Source: Breznakibacter sp047600785 (lineage in GTDB: Bacteria > Bacteroidota > Bacteroidia > Bacteroidales > Marinilabiliaceae). From it: 64,000 bases of DNA. Positions 36,331 to 43,755 of the stretch are shown here, piece by piece. Both the position numbers and the translations under genes were made by a program. The notes below the pieces were generated by a model. That model saw only the letters and a program-made list of their open reading frames with translations. It did not search any database and was not told the origin of the DNA. Numbering within the stretch: position 1 is the stretch's first letter; each line of letters starts with the position of its first letter. Location of the stretch: assembly GCA_047600785.1 (NCBI GenBank), contig JASGKH010000002.1, forward strand, positions 1,674,001 through 1,738,000. The letters run 5' to 3'.

Positions 36331-36882
36331 TTAACTGATATATACGTCCATTGTAAAAAACACATGTTCACTGTTGGCCGGGAAAAACTGATACTCCAGC
36401 TTATTGCCGGTTTTCCTGACAATATCGAGCATCCCCAACCCTCCTCCTCCTTTGTTGGAATATTCGTCATTACCCAAAATATCGCGGTACAACGTTTTTA
36501 TTTCCATGTCTGAAAGCGAGTTAAGCTGATCAATGCGGTCTTTAAGCATCAACTGCTTGCTGCTTTTTATGAAATTACCTGTAGTGATACGGTAAAACGT
36601 GCCATCTTTTACCACCATAAGTGTCCCAAACTTTGAATAGGTCTCCCCATCCACAAACTCACCGGGTGCCACATCGGAATGGTGGTACAAATTCTGGAAA
36701 CACTCAACCACTACATTATAAACCTTCTTCCGGACAGGACCTTTGACGTCCATTCCATCAAAATAAACTTCAATCTTTTCGAGAGTGCCCGAGATGACAT
36801 TTGGATTGATTTCGCCCATGAAATCAACCACCTTATCTCCCACTTGCTTCTGTGAGTGCCACTCCTTCAGATCAAAAACCAT
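36331..36882 (-). CDS. siaB: SiaB-family protein kinase
   Basis: A GHKL-type serine/threonine kinase, 183 residues from the ATG at 36882; a TTG at 36897 gives the longer frame. It has the helical N-terminal part with VECFQNLYHHSD (N-box-like, binding Mg) and GGGGLGMLDIVRKTG near residue 160 (the Gly-rich ATP lid), as in the SiaB family. Its likely substrate is the neighbouring SiaC-like protein. A -7 promoter box at 36908-36915 fits start 36882. In the known system it tunes c-di-GMP and aggregation; in Bacteroidota the downstream partner is unclear. Confidence 0.82.
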   Translation of the reverse strand: MVFDLKEWHSQKQVGDKVVDFMGEINPNVISGTLEKIEVYFDGMDVKGPVRKKVYNVVVECFQNLYHHSDVAPGEFVDGETYSKFGTLMVVKDGTFYRITTGNFIKSSKQLMLKDRIDQLNSLSDMEIKTLYRDILGNDEYSNKGGGGLGMLDIVRKTGNKLEYQFFPANSEHVFFTMDVYIS

Positions 36883-36907
36883 AATTGTCTTATCCAAATG
36901 TCTTCTA

Positions 36908-36915
36908 CAAATATA
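36908..36915 (-). promoter_or_regulatory. Candidate siaB promoter (-7 box)
   Basis: TATATTTG on the minus strand fits TAnnTTTG; a TTTG lies 15 bp upstream (36931-36934), closer than the usual 19. Transcription would start near 36901. Confidence 0.4.
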
Positions 36916-37069
36916 AAAACTTTGTCATAACAAATTCGACAACCCAAAACAAATGTTAAATGATTTATTAAAGTAATTGAACAAATCATCAATTGTACAG
37001 CAAGGTAAAGCCAATTTAGAGCGTGTTTAAAATAGGATTAAACCCGATGATCACCTTACGAATCCTCTC

Positions 37070-37997
37070 TCAGATTCCGCTTCCATCGTAAAAATAAGGA
37101 TCTTTGGGCTTAAACTGTACAATTTTAGAACCGGGAGGCACGTCCGATGTCACCCATACATTGCCTCCAATTACAGATCCTTCACCCACCGTAATCCGTC
37201 CTAAAATAGTAGCTTGTGCGTAAATCACCACATTATCCTCTACAATCGGATGTCGCGGAATTCCCTTAATGGGATTCCCTTTTTCGTCAAGTTTAAAGTT
37301 TTTGGCCCCCAATGTCACACCTTGGAATAATTTCACGTTTTTCCCTATTATCGATGTTGCTCCGATCACTACCCCTGTCCCATGGTCTATCGTGAACGAC
37401 TCACCGATTTGGGCGTTGGGGTGTATGTCAATGCCAGTCTCGGAATGCGCCATTTCCGATATCATTCGCGGAATTAACGGCACATCAAGCTTTAGCAGTG
37501 CGTGGGCAATGCGGTAATTGGCAATCGCACGGATGGCCGGATAACAGAAAATAACCTCTCCCCTGCTTTGTGCCGCAGGATCGCCAATATAAGCCGCTTC
37601 GACATCGGTCGACAATATTTTACGCATTTGCGGCAAGCCCTGTATGAATTTAGTGGCCTTTTCGAATGCCTTTGTCTTTTGTTCCACGTAATTGTTCTGC
37701 TCTTCTGCCGAACACATGAAACACAAGCCCGCATGTATCTGATCGACCAAAAGACTGAACGCCTTTTCGGTATTGACGCCCAAATAATAATGGATGCTTT
37801 TCGGAACGGACCTCCGATTCCCCGAAATATCCGGGAAAAAGGATTTCGCGCAATAAGCCTACAAGTTCCTTCAGAGCTTGTATCGAAGGCATTGGCTGAT
37901 CGTGCAAATGTCTATGGCAAACCGAATGGTACGAGCTTTCGGCTGCAAGGAGCTCAATCGTTTGTTTAAGCTCAATGGGGTATCTCTGTGCACTCAT
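37070..37997 (-). pseudogene. cysE: Serine O-acetyltransferase, interrupted by a frameshift
   Basis: CysE makes O-acetylserine from serine and acetyl-CoA in cysteine synthesis. The C-terminal 237 residues are open from 37783 and show a left-handed beta-helix (HPNAQIGESFTIDHGTGVVIGATSIIG) and the catalytic end. The N-terminal part, starting MSAQRYP at 37997 and reaching LREILFPGYFGES, is in a different frame. At 37798-37801 the minus strand has AAAA (GAAAAGC); removing one A joins the frames as SESIHYYLGVNTEKAFSLL, the expected linker of long Bacteroidota SATs (about 309 residues). Thus a one-base insertion or sequence error interrupts the gene. The start codon overlaps the end of the nadR-like gene by 26 bp. 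A short form starting at 37783 would lack the N-terminal helical domain. Confidence 0.85.
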
Positions 37998-38514
37998 CGA
38001 TATAGTTGTTTACTTTTTTTACAGCTAAGTTTAACCTGCTACTTCCAATTCCCCTGACAATTTCATACCTGAAACCATAAAATTCAAGCTGAGCCATATA
38101 TCGTTCAAACAACTCAAGCCTTAAATCCCCGTTTTCACGAACTCCATCGGCAATCCAAGGCAAATCAGGGTAGCACAATAAATACAAATCAATCTTACAA
38201 TTCCGTATGGCATTATCAAGCCATATGGGGCATTGATTATAAACGACTTCAAACCATATTTTAGTGATAACCAAAAAGGTATCAAAGAACACAATGGGAT
38301 GTTTCCCCCGAGGGGAAGCAATCGCTTCGTTATATTCATCAATCTGCCTTTGGGCAATGCATTCCACATCTTCAATTGTGTAATGGCGGTTTAATTTCGA
38401 CACATATTCACGTGCAAATTCGGGAGCAAAAGCACCATCGAAAAGCCCGGCCAGTTGACGGGCCAACGTCGATTTACCAACTGATTCCGGTCCTGTCAAT
38501 ACTATTTTAACCAT
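37972..38514 (-). CDS. NadR-like ATP-binding protein (ribosylnicotinamide kinase domain)
   Basis: 180 residues equivalent to the C-terminal kinase part of NadR, which phosphorylates nicotinamide riboside to NMN. The P-loop is GPESVGKSTL (8-17), followed by the typical EFAREYV segment (about 32-40) and FFDTFLVITKIW. The NMN adenylyltransferase and DNA-binding parts of E. coli NadR are absent, so another enzyme must make NAD from NMN. It overlaps the pnuC gene by 8 bp, and pairing with that transporter strongly supports a role in nicotinamide riboside salvage. Confidence 0.88.
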   Translation of the reverse strand: MVKIVLTGPESVGKSTLARQLAGLFDGAFAPEFAREYVSKLNRHYTIEDVECIAQRQIDEYNEAIASPRGKHPIVFFDTFLVITKIWFEVVYNQCPIWLDNAIRNCKIDLYLLCYPDLPWIADGVRENGDLRLELFERYMAQLEFYGFRYEIVRGIGSSRLNLAVKKVNNYIDECTEIPH

Positions 38515-39121
38515 TTAACGTATTGCATTGGTCCAAAAAATGTCTACGCCATGTCATCAATCCAATAATAGAACCTGCTGTATAAACCACATACAATCCG
38601 GATGTAAAATAAAGCCCTTTAACTCCGAACATTGCCACGCTAATGGCATTCACCAAAATCCACACATACCAATGCTGGATAATTTTCTGCGACAACATCC
38701 ATGTGGCCGTGATACTTGCCGCAACGGTAAACGAATCGACAAAAGGCAATGCGGACGACGCCAGGCCCAGATATTCAGGCATATAAAGCAATAACCCCAA
38801 TAAAGACAAATAGCAAAGCACGGTGGCCGCAGCCACGCCCACCAGCGTTTTGGTGGTGATATTTTTAATGGGTAACCCGGTGTTATCGCCCATTTTTCCC
38901 CAGTGTACCCATCCATACACGCTAATCACAACATAATAGACGCTTAAGCCAAAATCGGCATAAAAATGCGAATGAAAAAACACCCAAGCATAAAGTGCCG
39001 ACGACACAATGCCAAAGAACCAAAGCAATTTCTTTTCCTTTATCTCCAAATAAAGATAAACCAACGAAAGGACTGTAGCCGTAAGCTCAACGGCTCTATC
39101 AAAATCCCAATCAATTCTCAT
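38507..39121 (-). CDS. pnuC: Nicotinamide riboside transporter PnuC
   Basis: A 204-residue inner-membrane protein with about seven TM helices, the PnuC/SWEET-like three-helix repeat plan. It takes up nicotinamide riboside by facilitated diffusion; trapping comes from phosphorylation by the kinase encoded just downstream. Visible family features are the WFGIVSSALYAW, VYGWVHWG and the later WMLSQKIIQHWYVWILVN segments, with conserved Trp and Asn lining the substrate site. The frame overlaps the ctpA stop by 11 bp and the kinase start by 8 bp. I saw no NiaR-type or riboswitch element in front of it; the upstream protease gene carries the promoter. Confidence 0.92.
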   Translation of the reverse strand: MRIDWDFDRAVELTATVLSLVYLYLEIKEKKLLWFFGIVSSALYAWVFFHSHFYADFGLSVYYVVISVYGWVHWGKMGDNTGLPIKNITTKTLVGVAAATVLCYLSLLGLLLYMPEYLGLASSALPFVDSFTVAASITATWMLSQKIIQHWYVWILVNAISVAMFGVKGLYFTSGLYVVYTAGSIIGLMTWRRHFLDQCNTLNG

Positions 39122-40715
39122 TTGTGTTCAGAAGCTGATTGTACAATTCCTTATTCTCGATTAAATTCAGGGCTTCTTGATAGGTATTGACAACGGGGTT
39201 GATCACCTCAAAATAGGCCGACGTCCCCCACAAATCACGCGCGATGATGGCCCTTAACTGAGTATTGATAACCAGCTCAGACCGTTTGAAATCCTCTTCT
39301 TTGAACTTGATATTTTCCTTTTCCGCAACTCTTTTCATTTGCTCGACCAACTCTCCGGAAATGGTAAATTTTTTAGTAAAAGCTGACAGCGAAGGATAGC
39401 TGCCGGCCAAACTGCCTCTGTTCGCATCGGTGTATTCCAATGCCACTTTGTTTATGATTCCTTTTGCCACCACGTCTCTATAATACTCCGAAAACATGGA
39501 TGTATCGGCAGGCACAAATTTATCAGGCATAATACCTCCACCTCCATATACGTTTCGCCCTTTCGCCAACGTTTTGTACTGTGCCCCCGTCGATGCCTTT
39601 ATGCTGTCGGAATGCAGTAACTCGCCATGTGCCACACGTTGGTACAATTCCGAAAGATATACTTCAGTCCCTTCATCGTATGGTTTTTGGATACACCTTC
39701 CCGAAGGGGTGTAATACTTGGCCGTAGTCAGTCGGATATTGGCTCCATCAGGCAAGGTAAATGGCCTCTGAACCAAACCTTTACCAAAACTTCTCCGCCC
39801 GATGACCATGCCCCGATCGTGATCCTGGACGGCACCTGCCACAATTTCACTTGCTGAAGCACTACCCTCATCAATCAGCACCACCAATTGCCCCTTTTCA
39901 AACAATCCGCGTGAAGTCGCAAAATAGTCACGTCGCGGACTGTTAAGGCCCTGAGTAAATACAATCAATTTTCTATTGCCCAAAAACTCATCGGCAATTT
40001 CAATGGCAGCGTTCAAGTAACCTCCTCCATTCCCGCGCAAATCCAATATCAACGATTGTAAATTGTGCTTTTGGAGCTTTTTCAACGCCTCCACAAATTC
40101 ATCGTATGTGGTAGATGCAAAGCGGTTAATCTTAATGTACCCTGTTTGGGGCGAAGCCATGTAGGCTGCATCAATACTAAAAATAGGTATTTGACCGCGC
40201 GTCACGTTAAAGGCCTGCAACGCCAACGATCCTTTTCGCTGGATGGCAATCAGTACCTGGGTTCCTTTAGGACCCCGGAGCATTTTAAACACATCGCTAT
40301 TTTTCAAACCGGTGCCGGCCACATTTTTCCCATCAATGGACAAAATCCTGTCGCCGGCCTTGATGCCTACATTTTCCGAAGGCCCGCCTGGAATGGTATT
40401 CACGACCATTAACGTATCGTTCAGGATGTGGAATTCAATGCCTATCCCCTCAAAACTTCCATTGAGAGGTTCGTTCATTGCCTCCACTTCTTTGGCACTG
40501 ATATAAACAGAGTGGGGGTCTAGCTTCTGCAACATGGCCACAATGGCCTCTTCGGCCAAACTTCCCTTATCAACACTATCGACATAAAAAGTAGATATAA
40601 GGTTCCACGCCATTTGGAATTTTTGGAATTCTTTGTCAACAAACTGACTTTTTGCCGACATGGAAACAATTAAGAATGCTATGCAGAAGGTAATGGGTAT
40701 AATGACTTTTCTCAT
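39111..40715 (-). CDS. S41-family C-terminal processing peptidase
   Basis: 534 residues. A signal peptide or anchor (about 1-22, ending MSAKS) is followed by a helical N-terminal region, a PDZ domain (about 85-165, IEFHILNDTLMVVNTIPGGPSENVGIKAGDRI) and the S41 protease fold with the Ser nucleophile in DEGSASASEIVAGA and the Lys base in RRSFGKGLVQ. C-terminal helices (about 430-534) are an accessory region. It acts in the periplasm, trimming tails of secreted or outer-membrane proteins. It heads an operon with pnuC and the NadR-like kinase, an unexplained pairing. TATCTTTG at 40742-40749 on the minus strand may be the -7 promoter. Confidence 0.93.
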   Translation of the reverse strand: MRKVIIPITFCIAFLIVSMSAKSQFVDKEFQKFQMAWNLISTFYVDSVDKGSLAEEAIVAMLQKLDPHSVYISAKEVEAMNEPLNGSFEGIGIEFHILNDTLMVVNTIPGGPSENVGIKAGDRILSIDGKNVAGTGLKNSDVFKMLRGPKGTQVLIAIQRKGSLALQAFNVTRGQIPIFSIDAAYMASPQTGYIKINRFASTTYDEFVEALKKLQKHNLQSLILDLRGNGGGYLNAAIEIADEFLGNRKLIVFTQGLNSPRRDYFATSRGLFEKGQLVVLIDEGSASASEIVAGAVQDHDRGMVIGRRSFGKGLVQRPFTLPDGANIRLTTAKYYTPSGRCIQKPYDEGTEVYLSELYQRVAHGELLHSDSIKASTGAQYKTLAKGRNVYGGGGIMPDKFVPADTSMFSEYYRDVVAKGIINKVALEYTDANRGSLAGSYPSLSAFTKKFTISGELVEQMKRVAEKENIKFKEEDFKRSELVINTQLRAIIARDLWGTSAYFEVINPVVNTYQEALNLIENKELYNQLLNTNEN

Positions 40716-40780
40716 CGTATCAAATCGATAAGGGTAAAAAACAAAGATAGAATTTTAACAGAAGAATAAGATGGATGCGA

Positions 40781-40813
40781 CAAAAAACGGAGAGGTCAAT
40801 TCCTCTCCGTTCG
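40781..40813 (-). terminator. Terminator of guaA
   Basis: AACGGAGAGG (40786-40795) pairs with CCTCTCCGTT (40802-40811) around TCAATT. On the minus strand a T6 run follows. It lies 8 bp after the guaA stop codon. Confidence 0.92.
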
Positions 40814-40818
40814 GTATG

Positions 40819-42348
40819 TCATTCCCATTCGATGGTTGCTGGTGGTTTTGAACTGATGTCATATACCACACGATTAACCCCTTTTACTTTGTTGATGATA
40901 TCGTTTGATAACCGGGCCAAAAACTCGTAAGGTAAATGTACCCAATCGGCCGTCATCCCATCGGTCGATGACACGGCACGCAAAGCGACCACGCTTTCGT
41001 AAGTCCGCTCATCACCCATTACGCCTACCGACTGCACCGGCAAGAGGATAGCCCCCGCCTGCCACACCTGGTCGTACAGGCCACTATTTTTCAAACTGGA
41101 GATGAAGATGTAATCGACCTCTTGGAGCAACGTCACTTTCTCTGGTGTGATCTCGCCCAGAATACGGATTGCCAATCCCGGCCCGGGAAACGGATGCCGC
41201 CCCAAAATGACTTCATCAATGTGTAAGGCACGTCCAACCCGGCGCACTTCATCTTTAAACAAAAGATTCAGAGGTTCAACCACTTTAAGGTTCATTTTTT
41301 CGGGCAGCCCCCCCACATTATGGTGCGATTTGATAGTGGCCGAAGGGCCGTTCACCGATACCGACTCAATGACATCGGGATAAATAGTACCTTGGGCCAG
41401 CCACTTCACGTCCTTTATTTTGTGTGCTTCGGCATCGAACACTTCAATAAATACACGACCAATGATTTTGCGCTTCTCTTCAGGATCGGTCTTGCCTTTC
41501 AGCTGGCTAAGAAAACGCTCTTTGGCATCTACTCCGATCACGTTCAATCCCATATGTTTATACGAATCCAAAACATTTTCGAATTCGTTTTTGCGCAACA
41601 ATCCGTTGTCCACAAAAATACAGGTAAGACTACTCCCAATGGCCTTGTGCAGCAACATGGCGGCCACCGAACTGTCAACTCCGCCCGAAAGGCCAAGCAC
41701 CACCTTGTCATTTTGGAGTTTGGCCTTCAATTGCCCTACCGTGGTTTCAATGAACGAATCGGGCGTCCAGTCCTGCTTACAGCCGCAAATGTCGGCCACA
41801 AAGTTTTGCAGGATAGCGGTCCCGTCGGTTGAATGGTATACCTCGGGATGGAACTGGAGTCCGTAAGTGGTTTCACCTTCTATTTTGTAAGCAGCCACTT
41901 TTACGTCGTGCGTGCTGGCTATGATCTTATAATCATCTGGCGTTTTCACAATGGTATCGCCATGCGACATCCATACCTGCGAATGCTGGTCCACGCCACG
42001 AAGCAGCTCATTGCCGGAATCGGCAAATTCCAGGTTGGCCCTGCCATATTCCCGAGATGCCGAGGGTGCCACTTCACCGCCAAAATAATGCGACAAATAT
42101 TGGGCGCCGTAACAAACGCCCAGCAAGGGCAACTTCCCTTTTATTTCGGACAGGTCGGGTTTAGGGGCATTGGCATCCCTTACGCTAAAAGGGCTTCCGG
42201 AAAGAATAACACCTTTTACAGAACTGTCGGGAGTTGGTATTTTGTTAAAAGGATGTATTTCGCAATACACATTGATCTCCCTGATTCTACGGGCAATCAA
42301 TTGGGTGTACTGTGAACCAAAATCGAGAATGATAATTTTTTCCTGCAT
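40819..42348 (-). CDS. guaA: GMP synthase (glutamine-hydrolysing)
   Basis: Converts XMP to GMP using glutamine and ATP. The 509 residues include the class I glutamine amidotransferase domain (about 1-195; Cys in GVCYGAQYLSHYFGG, His/Glu in QFHPEVYHS), the ATP-pyrophosphatase domain (about 200-390; P-loop LGLSGGVDSS), and the GMP-synthase C-terminal dimerisation domain ending YDISSKPPATIEWE. Length is normal (about 510). It is monocistronic, with a terminator behind it and a TATATTTG box at 42384-42391 in front. No guanine/xanthine riboswitch was seen in its short leader. Confidence 0.98.
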   Translation of the reverse strand: MQEKIIILDFGSQYTQLIARRIREINVYCEIHPFNKIPTPDSSVKGVILSGSPFSVRDANAPKPDLSEIKGKLPLLGVCYGAQYLSHYFGGEVAPSASREYGRANLEFADSGNELLRGVDQHSQVWMSHGDTIVKTPDDYKIIASTHDVKVAAYKIEGETTYGLQFHPEVYHSTDGTAILQNFVADICGCKQDWTPDSFIETTVGQLKAKLQNDKVVLGLSGGVDSSVAAMLLHKAIGSSLTCIFVDNGLLRKNEFENVLDSYKHMGLNVIGVDAKERFLSQLKGKTDPEEKRKIIGRVFIEVFDAEAHKIKDVKWLAQGTIYPDVIESVSVNGPSATIKSHHNVGGLPEKMNLKVVEPLNLLFKDEVRRVGRALHIDEVILGRHPFPGPGLAIRILGEITPEKVTLLQEVDYIFISSLKNSGLYDQVWQAGAILLPVQSVGVMGDERTYESVVALRAVSSTDGMTADWVHLPYEFLARLSNDIINKVKGVNRVVYDISSKPPATIEWE

Positions 42349-42383
42349 TCGTTTTTCCTAAAATGAGTCAAAAAATAGTTGCG

Positions 42384-42391
42384 CAAATATA
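42384..42391 (-). promoter_or_regulatory. Candidate guaA promoter (-7 box)
   Basis: TATATTTG on the minus strand fits TAnnTTTG, about 36 bp before the guaA ATG. The -33 box is not well defined. Confidence 0.45.
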
Positions 42392-42450
42392 ACGATATAT
42401 CGGTTGATGTGCGCCATTCGGTATAAAATCAGAAACATGGAGGAGGGACA

Positions 42451-43380
42451 TCACAATTGGTCCCGATGGGGAATATCGAACGTTTTGCCTTCAATGGCCA
42501 ACCGTGTATTGGGGAAAATGGGCATAGCCTCGCGAAGATACACATCAAGCTCGTGGTAACGTGATGAAAAATGCCCGATGACGAGCATTCCTACACCTGC
42601 ATCTTTGGCTGTTTGTGCGGCCTGTGCCGCAGTACTATGAGTAGTTTTTTTTGCCAATTGGGCGTTTTCGGACGTAAACGTAGCTTCATGGTAAAGCAGA
42701 TCAACCCCCTTCACGTCATTGGCCAATGCTTTAAAATATTTCGTATCGGAACAGTAAGCGTATGAACGTGGCCGTGGAGGCTGGACTACCAACTCGTGGT
42801 TCGGGACAATTTGCCCGTTTTCCAGCATTAAATCACCTCCATCTTTAATTTTCACGATCTCGGCAATCGATAATCCGTACTCTTCGATGCGTTCTTTACG
42901 GATATTAGGTAACGAAGATTTTTCCGAGAAAATGAACCCACATGCGGAAACCCGGTGTTTCAACGGAATACTTTCGATCGTGATTCTTTTATCTTCAAAG
43001 ATAACCTGCCGCATTTTAAGGTTCAATGGAACAAAATGCACGTCAAAGGGCAAATCGGGACAGAAATAATTTAAATGGGGGCGGTAAAGCCTTTCCAGAT
43101 CGTGATGGGCATACACATAAAGAGGGTGCTTTCGCCTCAATAACCCCAACGTGGAAATGAGACCAATAAGGCCAAATACATGATCGCCGTGCAAGTGCGA
43201 AATAAAAACGTGATCGATTTTAGAGAACCCGATTTTATACTTTCTCATCTGCATTTGCGTGCCCTCTCCGCAATCGATCAAAAAAAACCGCTCAGATACA
43301 CTGAGTATCTGAGCGGCCGGATATCGTTCCGATGTGGGCAATGCAGAATTGCTGCCGAGGATCGTTACCGAAAATGTCAT
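42451..43380 (-). CDS. rnz: Ribonuclease Z
   Basis: tRNA 3' processing endonuclease of the metallo-beta-lactamase superfamily, 309 residues, cytoplasmic. The zinc motif HLHGDH (SHLHGDHVFGL) is present, as are the Asp/His residues of later motifs (YCSDTKYF, YHEATF, IGHFSSRY). Its length is the short RNase Z (ElaC) type. An exosite arm region is present (about 155-200). The gene is 3 bp downstream of the STAS gene and 75 bp farther from rpsA, so the three form one operon. Confidence 0.95.
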   Translation of the reverse strand: MTFSVTILGSNSALPTSERYPAAQILSVSERFFLIDCGEGTQMQMRKYKIGFSKIDHVFISHLHGDHVFGLIGLISTLGLLRRKHPLYVYAHHDLERLYRPHLNYFCPDLPFDVHFVPLNLKMRQVIFEDKRITIESIPLKHRVSACGFIFSEKSSLPNIRKERIEEYGLSIAEIVKIKDGGDLMLENGQIVPNHELVVQPPRPRSYAYCSDTKYFKALANDVKGVDLLYHEATFTSENAQLAKKTTHSTAAQAAQTAKDAGVGMLVIGHFSSRYHELDVYLREAMPIFPNTRLAIEGKTFDIPHRDQL

Positions 43381-43383
43381 CTA

Positions 43384-43740
43384 TTATTTCTTTTCGATGG
43401 CATTCCGCATCATATCGATTCCATCGGTTACGTTGGGCGCGATGTTGAGCACCGAATCAAGCTGGCTAACAGAGATCAAACGCTCCACCGCGGCTTGCAG
43501 GCCCGACAACACAAACACCCCATCGGCATTTTTACACAAACGGTTGGCCACCAAGATTGCGCTTAACCCAGATGAATCACAATAGTTGCTTTTGCTCAAG
43601 TCAAGCAAAATATTACGCTCGCCGTTACCCGAAAGCAGCACAAGTTCCGATTTCAGGGATGGGGCCACGTGCGTGTCAAGCTTCTCTTTCAAAACTTGTA
43701 CTAAAGTAAAATCATCTAGTTTCTCAATCTTGAAGTCCAT
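43384..43740 (-). CDS. STAS-domain protein (anti-sigma factor antagonist type)
   Basis: 118 residues forming one STAS domain. The phosphorylatable Ser of SpoIIAA/RsbV-type proteins is expected in the stretch NYCDSSGLSAILVANRL (DSSG motif, about residues 56-59), which is intact. In the classical system the unphosphorylated form frees a sigma factor by binding an anti-sigma kinase; in Bacteroidota the partner is usually unknown, and no RsbW-type kinase lies here. It is tightly packed between rpsA (15 bp) and rnz (3 bp), in a ribosome/RNA operon. In this phylum STAS proteins may also belong to PP2C/GHKL signalling such as the SiaB-like kinase. Confidence 0.9.
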   Translation of the reverse strand: MDFKIEKLDDFTLVQVLKEKLDTHVAPSLKSELVLLSGNGERNILLDLSKSNYCDSSGLSAILVANRLCKNADGVFVLSGLQAAVERLISVSQLDSVLNIAPNVTDGIDMMRNAIEKK

Positions 43741-43755
43741 TGCTGAATGTTTTGC

